The position numbers and the translations under genes are program-made. A stretch of DNA of 64,000 bases, taken from an uncultured Schlesneria sp. (GTDB lineage Bacteria > Planctomycetota > Planctomycetia > Planctomycetales > Planctomycetaceae). The stretch spans positions 18,399-82,398 of the forward strand of contig CAIMFH010000122.1 in assembly GCA_903840265.1 (NCBI GenBank). Direction: 5' to 3'. The notes beneath the pieces were generated by a model. That model was not told where the DNA came from and searched no databases. It saw only the letters and a program-made list of their open reading frames with translations. Position 1 is the first letter of the stretch; every line of letters starts with the position of its first letter. Below are positions 9,782 through 18,508 of this stretch, in pieces.

Positions 9782-9942
9782 CTCGGTAATGGCAGCGGCG
9801 AATTGCTTCCAATACTTTATCAGATGTTGCCAATCACCGCGGGGGAAGGCTAACATCGGGCTACCACTTCGCCGCACAGGTTTCGCCAGTGAATCACCGA
9901 TAACTCAGCACCATCGGTTCTCGCCCGCGAAGGCAGTTGCTC

Positions 9943-10839
9943 ATGCCGAAAATTCTGATCGTTGATGACTCCGCTCTCGACCGCCGATTAGTCAGCGGCC
10001 TGCTGGAAAAAATTCCGGGTGTTGAAATCTCGTTGGCCATCGACGGCCTGGATGCCCTCGCCATCATCCAGAGAGATCTGCCCGATGTTGTCTTGACCGA
10101 CTTGGACATGCCTCGAATGGACGGGCTGGAGCTTGTCAGCCGCCTGAAGGAATCACTTCCGGCACTTCCGGTCGTGTTGATGACGGCGGCCGGCAGTGAA
10201 GAAGTCGCGGTGAAAGCGTTGCAGGCCGGGGCTGCCAGCTATGTCTCGAAGAGAAATTTGTCCAATGAGCTCTGGAACACGTTGGCGCACGTGCTACGAG
10301 TCTCGCTGGAGCGTCGCAATCAGGCGCGGGTTCTGAATCGCCTGAAGCTGTGGGAAACCGATTTCTCGATTGAGAACGACCTCGAACTCATCACGGCCCT
10401 GTCGACCTACCTGATGCAAAGCTTCAACGGTTTGCAAATCTGTAGTACCGCAGAACAATTGCGGGTCGGCGTGGCACTCGATGAAGCCCTGCTGAACGCG
10501 TATTTCCACGGCAACATGGAAGTCTCTTCGAAACTGCGCGAGACGAACTATCACGAGTTCTTCGATCTTGCAGAGCGTCGATCAAAAGAAGCTCCCTACA
10601 AAGAGCGACGCATCTGGGTTTCCGCCAGATACTCGCATGTAGAAGCGACCTTTACCATTCGCGACGACGGGCCAGGATTTGATATCTCCAGCCTGCCCGA
10701 CCCGCGCGATCCCATGTACCTGGACCGACCGCACGGCCGGGGTCTGCTATTGATGCGCACGTTTCTGGACGACGTGCGCTACAACGAGCGTGGCAACGAA
10801 GTCACGCTCGTGAAGCGAGCCAGTACTAAGGGACGCTGA
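9943..10839 (+). CDS. Response regulator fused to an anti-sigma-type HATPase
   Basis: 298 residues. The receiver domain (about 1-120) has the acidic pair D8/D9, phospho-acceptor D53 in LTDLDMPRMDG, T81 and K103. After a helical linker, residues ~150-298 form a GHKL ATPase like RsbW/SpoIIAB: an N-box (DEALLNAYFHGN), a G1 box (DDGPGFD) and a glycine-rich lid (PHGRGLLLMRTFLDDV). There is no histidine-phosphorylation (DHp) domain, so it should not autophosphorylate. More likely the receiver controls an anti-sigma or serine kinase activity, as in partner-switching modules. The ATG at 9943 has AAGG 9 nt upstream and is preferred to the in-frame TTG at 9937. No STAS antagonist or sigma gene is adjacent. 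Confidence 0.88.
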   Translation: MPKILIVDDSALDRRLVSGLLEKIPGVEISLAIDGLDALAIIQRDLPDVVLTDLDMPRMDGLELVSRLKESLPALPVVLMTAAGSEEVAVKALQAGAASYVSKRNLSNELWNTLAHVLRVSLERRNQARVLNRLKLWETDFSIENDLELITALSTYLMQSFNGLQICSTAEQLRVGVALDEALLNAYFHGNMEVSSKLRETNYHEFFDLAERRSKEAPYKERRIWVSARYSHVEATFTIRDDGPGFDISSLPDPRDPMYLDRPHGRGLLLMRTFLDDVRYNERGNEVTLVKRASTKGR

Positions 10840-10965
10840 ATGTTGCACACGCTTGTCACCCGATCAAAGCGACTGCAGCGACGCGAAGACACTGGTGGCC
10901 CAGAGCAGCCCCCAGTGGCACCCGACCTGAAATCCAAAACCAGCAGAATTGCGCACGTCTCACGA

Positions 10966-13011
10966 TTATGCGTGATTACTGGCAGGTAGTTCCGCAGGCT
11001 GTTTGTCTTCGTGCATCCATCGCACCAGCAGCGGAGACAGGATCAGCAGCACGAGACCTGACACGCACCCGGCCACTGCGATTTTGGCAAAGACATCTCC
11101 GTAAACGTGGACCGTATCCAGTGGCAGGCTTCCGCCTGCACCTTCGCCTTCTTTAATCCCGGTCAATCCAGCAATCATCCCGGCCAGATAGTTTGAAAAT
11201 GCGGTGGCAAGGAACCAGGCCCCCATGACGGTGCTGACCATTCGTGCGGGGGACAATCTCGTGACCATCGACAGACCCACTGGCGACAAACAAAGCTCGC
11301 CGGTCGTCTGCAGGATGTAGCCCAGCAGCAACCACTCCATCGCCACAATCCCCAATGAAGGAGATCTCTTCGCTCCCATCCAGAACGCACCAAAGCCCAG
11401 GCCTAAGAACAGCAGTCCCATGGCAAATTTGACTGCGGTGTTTGGTTCCAACCGCCGCTTGCCGAGGAAGGTCCAGATGAAGGTCAACGGCAGGCCCAGT
11501 AGTAGGATTCCCATTGGGTTCACTGCCTGAAAGATGCTGGCTTTGACTTCTTGTCCGGCCACTTTCATGCCGACCAGATCTTCGGTGACCACCACGTCCT
11601 TCAGCGCGGGTTGTAGTTCTTTGGCCAGCAAGGTTCGTTGCAGATTCATCGCTTTCTTGGGTGGTTCGACTGGCTTCTTTTCGCCGTCTCCTGATTCACT
11701 CTTTGGCTCGGTGGGCTTGTCGACAGCTTTCAATGCGGCCTCGTCGACTGCCTTTTGAATTTCCAGATTGGTCGCGTCATCAGCGGCAGACGCAATGGTT
11801 TCGCGACCAACCGATCGGGCCATGTCGATCATCTTCAGATTCCAAATCCGACCGTCAATCTTTCGTCCTAATAGAGCGGAGTTAATCGGGAGTCGTTCCA
11901 GCGTCTGGCCCACATCTTTGGCGGTCAGCTTTCGCCCGCCGATGATGCGGTCGACGTTGCGATCTGTGAAGTTATTGACGGAGCTACCGGCTTGCTCGAA
12001 GAACGACCAGAACAGCATCGAGAAGAACATCAGGATGAGCACGACGTACATTCGTTGCCCTTCGATCCGCTCCGCTCGTATCGCATCGATCAGCAACGTG
12101 AGCAGCGCCCCACCGCCGAAGAAGATCAACAAGTATCCGGCCAAAGATGTCTGCTGGACTAATACTGCAGCGAGTGGTATCGCGACAGCGGTCCCCAGGT
12201 AAACGAGAGCGGTTCCACCCTTTGATTTTCGCACGCCGACATCATCCGGAATGCCACCGCTCGCCAGTGCTGCGATGGCGATGAATGCTGCCACGATCAG
12301 CGCGATACCGACGGGCGCGTTCACAATCAATTGAGTCGTATCGCTGGCGTGAAACCAGACCATGCTTCCCGCCGTTCCCAGCGCGGTCAGGCCGATCATG
12401 ATCTGAGCCAATCTTCGATGAGCGACAAATGTGACCAGGCCACTCAGCATTCCGATCGTCGCCAGTCCGAATCCATAGTGCCACCCGAAAGTTTCGCCCA
12501 CGTACCCGCAGATTAGTGGAGACATGGCGGCTCCGAGATTGATTCCCATATAGAAAATCGTGAATCCGCCGTCGCGACGAGGACTTCCCGGGGGATACAT
12601 CGCACCGACCATGGTCGAGATATTCGGCTTAAAGAAACCGTTGCCGCAAATGAGTAGCGCCAACGCGACCGAGAAAGCCGTCTTCTCTTCGATCGTCATT
12701 ATCAGGTGACCCGCGGCCATCAGCATGCCGCCCAAAATGACCGCTCGGCGTGCCCCAAGCAGTTTGTCAGCGATCATGCCCCCAATGAACGGAGTTGCAT
12801 AAACAAGGGCGGTGTACGCCCCATAGATCCCGTAGGCCGAGGCGTCGTCGAGCTTCAGGAAGCCCTTGGTCATGTAGAAGACCAGCAGCGACCGCATGCC
12901 GTAGTACGAGAATCGCTCCCACATTTCGACGAAAAACAGTAGAAACAACCCGCTGGGATGACCCATGAAGGTGGGAGTGGTCGTACGCGGGAACGTGGTT
13001 TCTGTCGACAT
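10966..13011 (-). CDS. POT/PTR2-family proton-dependent peptide transporter with a long central insertion
   Basis: 681 residues from the ATG at 13011, preceded by GAGGG at about 6 nt; the longer frame upstream lacks membrane character. The start is canonical for the family: FVEMWERFSYYGMRSLLVFY carries the ExxERFxYY motif of POT transporters, and GNGFFKPNISTMVG is their second signature. About twelve membrane segments can be drawn. The family is usually ~450-500 residues; here roughly 140 extra hydrophilic residues (about 365-510, rich in Lys, Glu, Pro, Asp and Ala) fall between membrane halves just after NNFTDRNVDR. It should import di/tripeptides with protons, or a related solute. Monocistronic on the minus strand. 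Confidence 0.88.
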   Translation of the reverse strand: MSTETTFPRTTTPTFMGHPSGLFLLFFVEMWERFSYYGMRSLLVFYMTKGFLKLDDASAYGIYGAYTALVYATPFIGGMIADKLLGARRAVILGGMLMAAGHLIMTIEEKTAFSVALALLICGNGFFKPNISTMVGAMYPPGSPRRDGGFTIFYMGINLGAAMSPLICGYVGETFGWHYGFGLATIGMLSGLVTFVAHRRLAQIMIGLTALGTAGSMVWFHASDTTQLIVNAPVGIALIVAAFIAIAALASGGIPDDVGVRKSKGGTALVYLGTAVAIPLAAVLVQQTSLAGYLLIFFGGGALLTLLIDAIRAERIEGQRMYVVLILMFFSMLFWSFFEQAGSSVNNFTDRNVDRIIGGRKLTAKDVGQTLERLPINSALLGRKIDGRIWNLKMIDMARSVGRETIASAADDATNLEIQKAVDEAALKAVDKPTEPKSESGDGEKKPVEPPKKAMNLQRTLLAKELQPALKDVVVTEDLVGMKVAGQEVKASIFQAVNPMGILLLGLPLTFIWTFLGKRRLEPNTAVKFAMGLLFLGLGFGAFWMGAKRSPSLGIVAMEWLLLGYILQTTGELCLSPVGLSMVTRLSPARMVSTVMGAWFLATAFSNYLAGMIAGLTGIKEGEGAGGSLPLDTVHVYGDVFAKIAVAGCVSGLVLLILSPLLVRWMHEDKQPAELPASNHA

Positions 13012-13289
13012 GCAGCCCTCTTCGGCAAGTACGAGTCGGATCGAGCGAGCGCTTGGGAATGGGATTGGAACGGATCGTAACCCCCGTTTCCAGTCAGGCT
13101 TTGGCTTTCCTGTCGGCCGACAGCCCCTGTGGCAGTTCCAGCCGATGTTGCGAACGTTATGGCGACTTTGGGCGAAAATGCCCAGCAAAGCGGAAACCTT
13201 GGACTTTACGCATTTGACCATTTGAAATAATTTCCGCCCACTTGCTGACTGGAATCAGCTACCACCGCCTTTCAAAGAAGGAGTTTTGG

Positions 13290-13943
13290 ATGCGCAAGTT
13301 TGGTGTATGTCTCGCGTTGATGGGTGCCGCCGTTGGAATGACGGGATGCGGCATGCAGTTCGGCAGCAGCTCGTCCTCGTCGCGCGGTGGCATCGCGGTG
13401 GTGGATCTGGATAAGGTAGCCGCCGAAACCAATAAAAGCTTCGAAATGAAGGAGCAGTACGAGCTTCAAGAAAACTCGTACAAGCAAGCTCTTCTGAAGT
13501 TCCAGGCCGATGCAACTGCCGAGTTGCAAAAGAAGGTCAAAGTCCTGCAGGACAAGGGTGACGAAGTCACCGACGACGCCAAACGCGAAGTTGGCCAGTT
13601 CCAGCAGAAGGCGAATCAGGCTTTGGCTCAGGCTCAGAATACCGCCGGATCCAAGCTGGGTGTCTACAAGCAAGAGCAAATTGCCAAGTTCCGCGCTGAA
13701 CTGAAGCCCATTCTGCAAGAAGCGGCCGCGAAACGAGGTCTCGCGATCGTTATTCCGAAGAACGACGGCCTGTTGCTGGCTGTTGATCCCGGTGTCGATA
13801 TCACTGATGACGTGATCAAGGCTTACCGTGAAAAGAAGCCAGCTCCGTCAGCCCCAGCCGCACAAGCTGCAGCCAAGGCTCCTGAAGCTGCGAAGGCACC
13901 TGCCCGAACAGCTGCAAAGGCTCCTGAAGCTGCTCGCGAATAG
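13290..13943 (+). CDS. OmpH/Skp-family periplasmic chaperone-like lipoprotein
   Basis: 217 residues from the ATG at 13290 (AAGGAG 7 nt upstream). A signal ending GMTGCG gives a lipobox, unlike E. coli Skp, which is soluble. The mature part opens with GGIAVVDLDKVAAETN, the OmpH/Skp start strand, followed by a long helical coiled coil (about residues 55-145) and the returning strand GLAIVIPKNDGLLLAVDPGVDITDDVIKAY typical of the family's core. The C-terminal ~35 residues are Ala/Pro/Lys repeats with AAKAPEA words, probably a flexible tail. Likely role: binding unfolded outer-membrane proteins in the periplasm. A strong terminator follows at 13987. Confidence 0.85.
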   Translation: MRKFGVCLALMGAAVGMTGCGMQFGSSSSSSRGGIAVVDLDKVAAETNKSFEMKEQYELQENSYKQALLKFQADATAELQKKVKVLQDKGDEVTDDAKREVGQFQQKANQALAQAQNTAGSKLGVYKQEQIAKFRAELKPILQEAAAKRGLAIVIPKNDGLLLAVDPGVDITDDVIKAYREKKPAPSAPAAQAAAKAPEAAKAPARTAAKAPEAARE

Positions 13944-13986
13944 TTAGAATTCGTCGTTGAATCGTCAACACGATGATAAATAGTGC

Positions 13987-14011
13987 GCCTCCGACGGTCC
14001 CCGTCGGAGGC
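13987..14011 (+). terminator. Terminator-like hairpin after the OmpH-like gene
   Basis: GCCTCCGACGG, TCC and CCGTCGGAGGC form a perfect 11-bp GC-rich stem 44 nt after the stop codon, followed by CGCTTGTTTG, a weak T-rich tail. Confidence 0.65.
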
Positions 14012-14088
14012 CGCTTGTTTGATATGTGCAACCGCACCTCGCTCGGGTGCCCAACCGAATCCCGTTTTTCGTCGAGAATACTCTCGCG

Positions 14089-15162
14089 ATGCCAGCATCC
14101 CTCTTTTGCCGCGTGTCGATCAACCTTGCGAGGTTGGTGCTGTGCGCATGGGTCTGCCTGTTCTGGGGTAATGTCGCGTGGCCACAAGACGCTGCGCCCA
14201 CGACATTGCAGCCGATCGCCGAGCAACCCGCTCTCTCACTTCCAGCAGCCGGCCACACTGTCACCGTCCGCGGCCCCTGCGATCCCGACTATTGGATTGT
14301 CAGCGCCCGCTGCTGCAAGCAACAGCTCGAGTGCAATCAGAACTGCAACTTCGGCGTCTATCGCTTCGACGGTCCGGGGGCTGGGCGAGCGAGCAATCTC
14401 GACGAACTGTACGCTTCGTTGCAGCCGGGGGTGCCCGTGTGCTTCATGGTCCACGGCAGCTTTGTCGTTTGGGATTCGATGTTGCGCGACAGTGCCGGAA
14501 CCTATCGCTGGCTGCGGAACGCGGCCCCCGACCGGCCTGTGCAGATGATCTTTTTCACATGGCCCAGTGATGACACGTCGACGTGGATTCCCAATTCGGT
14601 CGATACGGTCGACGCCCGTCGGCTTGGGCGCCTGGCGGGTCTGAATTCCGTTTACCTGGCTGAGTTGATCTCGCGAGTGCCGGATTCACACCCCATCAGC
14701 TTGATCGGGCATAGTCACGGGGCTCGCATGGTCTCGGCGACATTGCATCTGCTGGGAGGTGGCTGCGTCGAAGACCGTTACTTCGTTGGCGGCAAGTACA
14801 ATCACCAGCGGATCCGTGCGGTCCTGGCCGCGGCCGCGATGGATCATGACTGGTTCGACCCTGGCGAGCGTTATGACATGGCCTTGTGCCGTGCCGAGTC
14901 CATTATCAATCTACGCAACCGTCACGATTTTCCGTTGATCTTTCACCCGACGCATCAATTGTTCGCCAGTCGCTCACTTGGCCGCGCCGGCGTCACATGG
15001 TTCGATCAGTGGCGACTGGGACAGGATGTTTGTCGGATCGTCGACTGTGATGTCACGTCGTTGATCGGCTGTCGGCATGTCTGGCCTCATTACTATCGTC
15101 AGCCGTCGATTGCCTGCGCCATCCGGCACCATGTCTATTTTGACGACGATGTCCAGCGGTAA
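14089..15162 (+). CDS. Secreted alpha/beta-hydrolase (DUF900-like)
   Basis: 357 residues from the ATG at 14089, chosen because it begins a signal peptide (SINLARLVLCAWVCLFWGNVAWP); an upstream in-frame ATG at 14026 would bury it. The hydrolase core includes the strand CFMVHGSF, and the nucleophile elbow SLIGHSHGARM carries Ser in GHSHG. This agrees with the DUF900/lipase-like alpha/beta-hydrolase group. A cluster of cysteines (CCKQQLECNQNCNF) precedes the core at about residue 70-90 and is probably disulfide bonded. The substrate is unknown. It is followed by the PLD-type gene 120 nt downstream, so shared transcription is possible. Confidence 0.75.
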   Translation: MPASLFCRVSINLARLVLCAWVCLFWGNVAWPQDAAPTTLQPIAEQPALSLPAAGHTVTVRGPCDPDYWIVSARCCKQQLECNQNCNFGVYRFDGPGAGRASNLDELYASLQPGVPVCFMVHGSFVVWDSMLRDSAGTYRWLRNAAPDRPVQMIFFTWPSDDTSTWIPNSVDTVDARRLGRLAGLNSVYLAELISRVPDSHPISLIGHSHGARMVSATLHLLGGGCVEDRYFVGGKYNHQRIRAVLAAAAMDHDWFDPGERYDMALCRAESIINLRNRHDFPLIFHPTHQLFASRSLGRAGVTWFDQWRLGQDVCRIVDCDVTSLIGCRHVWPHYYRQPSIACAIRHHVYFDDDVQR

Positions 15163-15282
15163 CGAGCCGCCGAAAAGTGGCTTGTCAGTCGCACTTGCTC
15201 ATGACTTCGTCATAGACTGCTTGCTCCACACAGGTCCGGGTATGTCTTCGTTCTCATCAGTTCATGGCCATAAAGGTGTCGT

Positions 15283-16746
15283 GTGTCGTTTTTGCTGCAA
15301 GTTTCCACGCTGACTGGCTTCCTACACTGGGGAATCGTCCTGGGCGTGATGATCCGCGTTGTCATGAAGCGTCCGGCGACGGGTGTGGCGTTGGCGTGGT
15401 TGCTGATCGTTTCATTGTTGCCTGCGATCGGCATTGTGCTTTACATCCTGGTCGGCGAACGTCGCATTGGAGAGCGGCGTGCGAAGCGTATCGCGAGTTT
15501 GCGAACCAGCTACCAGGAGATCTCCGAGATCGCCGTCCGCGAGCTGCTGACAAATGTCGACTGGAGAAAGCATCCCCATATTGCCAGCGGAATGGCTCAT
15601 CTCGGCCGCTCCATGGCAGGCAGCCTCACCGTCTGCGGCAGTCGACTGGAACTATTCTCTGACTCGGATTCGATTCTAAAAGCGATTGCCAGGGATATTG
15701 ATGCGTCACGGAAGAGCCTGCTGATTGAGTTCTATATCTGGAACGAAGGTGGCTTGGCCGACGAAGTGCTGGAGGCACTCATTCGTGCTGCAAGACGCGG
15801 AGTGCGCTGTCGTTTGCTGGTCGATGCAATTGGCGGTCGGCCCTGGTGGAAAGGGGAGCAGCCACGCAAACTGCAGGAGGCGGGTGTTGAACTGCGACCA
15901 GCGCTCCCTGTCGCAATTGTCCCTGCTATTGGTGGTCGATCCGACTTGCGCTTGCACCGCAAGATCGTCATCATCGACGGTGAAATCGGCTGGACCGGTA
16001 GCATGAACCTTGTCGATCCGAGTTGCTTCAAACAAGACTCGGGCGTGGGGCAGTGGGTGGACGCGATGGTTCGCGTACGCGGTGCCGTTGTCGCTCCGTT
16101 AGCGGCCACGATGATCGGCGACTGGATGCTGGAAACGGGTGATTCGATTCATGCGCTCATCGAAAGTGCGGAATTGACGCTGATTAAACCAGACGGTCCC
16201 GCCGACATCCTGGTTGTCCCTTCGGGGCCTGGTGAGACCGCTGATGGTTTGCTGCAGTTGCTGCTGGCTCTTATCAATTCCGCCGAAAAGGAACTGTTGC
16301 TGACCACGCCTTACTTTGTTCCGGACGAGTCATTGTTGCGCGCGGTTCGCGGGGCCGCTGGACGTGGCGTTAAAGTGGCGTTGATTGTTCCCGAGAAGGT
16401 GGATTCATTCCTCACTCGCTTCGCCAGTCGGTCGTACTACGACGATCTGCTGGATGTTGGTGTCGAGATTTATCTCTTTCGAGGCGGTCTGCTGCACACC
16501 AAATCGATTGTCGTCGACAGAAGCATGTCGATGTTTGGAACAGTCAACCTCGATATGCGCAGCTTGTGGCTGAATTACGAAGTATCGCTGTTTGTCTTCG
16601 ACCAAGAATTCGCACAGACATTATCCGAACTGCAGCAGCGATATCTCAGCGAATCCGTTCGACTGGACCCTGAAACCTGGAAACAACGTCCGTTCCAACA
16701 TCGACTGCTGGAGAACTCGTTGCGTCTTGTCAGCCCATTGCTGTGA
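15283..16746 (+). CDS. cls: Cardiolipin synthase-like phospholipase D enzyme
   Basis: 487 residues. Two N-terminal membrane segments (WGIVLGVMIRVVMKR; WLLIVSLLPAIGIVLYILVG) are followed by two HKD motifs: LHRKIVIIDGEIGWTGSMNL near residue 225 and LHTKSIVVDRSMSMFGTVNL near 405, each HxKx4D with the following G(S/T)xN. This is the ClsA-type architecture, which condenses two phosphatidylglycerols (or PG with PE) into cardiolipin at the inner membrane. Length matches the family (~480). The start is GTG at 15283 with AAAGG 8 nt upstream. It lies just downstream of the secreted hydrolase and upstream of a broken DUF2071 gene. Confidence 0.92.
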   Translation: MSFLLQVSTLTGFLHWGIVLGVMIRVVMKRPATGVALAWLLIVSLLPAIGIVLYILVGERRIGERRAKRIASLRTSYQEISEIAVRELLTNVDWRKHPHIASGMAHLGRSMAGSLTVCGSRLELFSDSDSILKAIARDIDASRKSLLIEFYIWNEGGLADEVLEALIRAARRGVRCRLLVDAIGGRPWWKGEQPRKLQEAGVELRPALPVAIVPAIGGRSDLRLHRKIVIIDGEIGWTGSMNLVDPSCFKQDSGVGQWVDAMVRVRGAVVAPLAATMIGDWMLETGDSIHALIESAELTLIKPDGPADILVVPSGPGETADGLLQLLLALINSAEKELLLTTPYFVPDESLLRAVRGAAGRGVKVALIVPEKVDSFLTRFASRSYYDDLLDVGVEIYLFRGGLLHTKSIVVDRSMSMFGTVNLDMRSLWLNYEVSLFVFDQEFAQTLSELQQRYLSESVRLDPETWKQRPFQHRLLENSLRLVSPLL

Positions 16747-16884
16747 CAAGGTTGCCCACATTGGTAGTCGCGACTCTTGCTCAATTTCGCTGCGGCCCAG
16801 TTAACGTTTCTGCGTGACTGCGGTCATCTGTCCAATGGTTTGTGTTGTCACTCTGAGTGGCCGCGGTGGAAAGGTGGATTCGTC

Positions 16885-17601
16885 GTGAATCAGAATCCGA
16901 TCGATGCCGGCAAGCCAATCGCGATTCGGTCCTGGGTCTGGTCGCAACATTGGACTGAGATGTTGTTCCTTCATTGGCGAGTCGACCAGGCCGCCATTCA
17001 GGCGTGCCTTCCCGAACCGGTGACGATCGCTACTTACGATGGCTCGGCGTGGGTCAGTCTGGTGCTATTCCGCTTGAAAGTCCGTCCACGGTGGCTGCCA
17101 TTTGTGCCTTGGCTTTCGAGTCTGGTGGAAGTCAATCTTCGCACGTATGTCATGTGCAATGGTCAGCCGGGGATCTGGTTCCTGAGTGTTCACGCGAACA
17201 ACCGCCCCGCGATGGCTCTGGCTCGGCTACTGACACCGCTACCCTATGAGCATGCGGCGATGCAGTATGATGGCATTGGAGATCAACGTCTGTTTCAAGC
17301 AGAAGCTGGCTCCCTCAAGCCGATTTGTAAGCTGGCATTCTGTCCAAGCGGACCGAAAGTTGAATGTCGACACGGCTCATTAGACGAATGGCTGCTCGAG
17401 CGTTATCGACTGTTCATCGATTCCGACAAGGGGTTGATGCGAGCGGCGGTTGCTCATCCAAGATGGGTCGTTCAACAGGTTGCTATTTAGGCGGCCGTCA
17501 ACGACTTTGGCCGCGACATTGGGCTCGATGTACCGCTCGTTCCCGACGTAGCCCATTTCTCATCCGGAGTTAGGGCTCGATTCGGTTCGTTTCAGCCCGT
17601 G
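16885..17601 (+). pseudogene. DUF2071 (YqjF-like) gene interrupted by an in-frame TAG
   Basis: Starts at GTG 16885 (AAAGGTGG about 8 nt upstream). The family is recognised by WTEMLFLHWRVD, LPEPVTIATYDGSAWVSLV and NLRTYVMCNGQPGIWFLSV. The frame stops at TAG 17488-17490 after about 201 codons, inside the conserved H.PW.LQQAEAEI region. Reading through the stop, the same frame continues with AAVNDFGRDIGL and VAHFSSGVRARFGSFQPV up to about 17601, which matches the conserved C-terminus (LLHFSKGIDVxxWxL) of DUF2071 proteins. The stop sits where the family has Glu, so one GAG-to-TAG change would explain it. The gene is therefore probably inactive, unless this is a sequence error. Confidence 0.82.
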
Positions 17602-17605
17602 CCGC

Positions 17606-18430
17606 CTAGCGACTCGAATGAGCCGCCGCAGCAATACTTCCCGCATACTGAACCAGCTTCGCGATCACAACGTCCGCGTTACCAGAATCGCCCGACAACT
17701 CATCCAGGTGCTTGACGATCGCGGAACCGACAATCGCGCCATCGGCCAGGCCGCGCAGTTGCTCGACTTGATCGGGACGACTTAATCCAAAGCCGACCGC
17801 CAACGGTAGCTTGGTCTGGGTGCGAAGTGTCTTCAACATGTCGGCCAGTTGCGGAGCGAGTTCGGCTCGCGCACCTGTTGTCCCGGACACAGCAATGCAA
17901 TAGACGAAGCCGCTGGCGTTCTTCAAGATGCGAGACGAACGGGCCGGGGGAGTCGTGGGAGCGATCAGTTGGATGAGATCCATGTTGTTACGGGTCACGA
18001 GTTGCTGAAACTCGTCAGCTTCGTCGCCGGGCAGGTCAGGGACGATCAGGCCAGCGAATCCTGCATCGGCGGCTTGCCGCACGAACTCGAGTGTGCCAAT
18101 CCGGAAGATGATCGCGTACGACACCATCGCCACCAGTGGCGTCTTGATCTTCTGAGCAACCGGCTTCAGCGTCGAGAAAATCGCAGGGATCTGCAGTTTG
18201 TTCCCTAAGGCCCGCGTGTACGACGCCTGAATGACTGGGCCGTCGGCAATGGGATCGCTGTACGGGAACCCAATTTCGATCAAGTCAGCTCCCGCTTTGG
18301 AGAGCTCTTCGACCAGTCGCGCGGTCATCGCCAGATCTGGATCGCCCGCCGTCAAGAATGGCATGAATGCCATCTGCTGTTGTTTTTGACGAGCGGCAAA
18401 GACATCGGCAATACGGGAAGGTGAAGGCAC
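17606..18430 (-). CDS. trpA: Tryptophan synthase alpha subunit
   Basis: 274 residues, full length. It cleaves indole-3-glycerol phosphate to indole and glyceraldehyde 3-phosphate, passing indole to TrpB in the cytoplasmic alpha2-beta2 complex. It carries MPFLTAGDPD at the N-terminus, DLIEIGFPYSDPIADGPVIQ with the catalytic Glu and Asp, and GFVYCIAVSGTTGAR and PLAVGFGLSRPDQV in the phosphate-binding half. The start is GTG 18430; no ATG lies nearby. It follows trpB by 78 nt on the same strand, and the gap holds an 8-bp hairpin. Its 3' end meets the broken DUF2071 gene tail to tail. Confidence 0.97.
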   Translation of the reverse strand: MPSPSRIADVFAARQKQQQMAFMPFLTAGDPDLAMTARLVEELSKAGADLIEIGFPYSDPIADGPVIQASYTRALGNKLQIPAIFSTLKPVAQKIKTPLVAMVSYAIIFRIGTLEFVRQAADAGFAGLIVPDLPGDEADEFQQLVTRNNMDLIQLIAPTTPPARSSRILKNASGFVYCIAVSGTTGARAELAPQLADMLKTLRTQTKLPLAVGFGLSRPDQVEQLRGLADGAIVGSAIVKHLDELSGDSGNADVVIAKLVQYAGSIAAAAHSSR

Positions 18431-18481
18431 CGGAGCTCTTTCAAAAGTTATTCGTGAAACACGGTCTGCAGATCGTCAGGA

Positions 18482-18499
18482 GTTATGCTGAAGCATAAC
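18482..18499. repeat. Hairpin in the trpB-trpA gap
   Basis: GTTATGCT, GA and AGCATAAC make a perfect 8-bp inverted repeat in the 78 nt between trpB and trpA. Similar words occur, to my memory, as dispersed intergenic repeats in planctomycetes. In the mRNA it could tune the trpB:trpA ratio; no T-tract follows. Confidence 0.4.
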
Positions 18500-18508
18500 C
18501 TACGGGAG

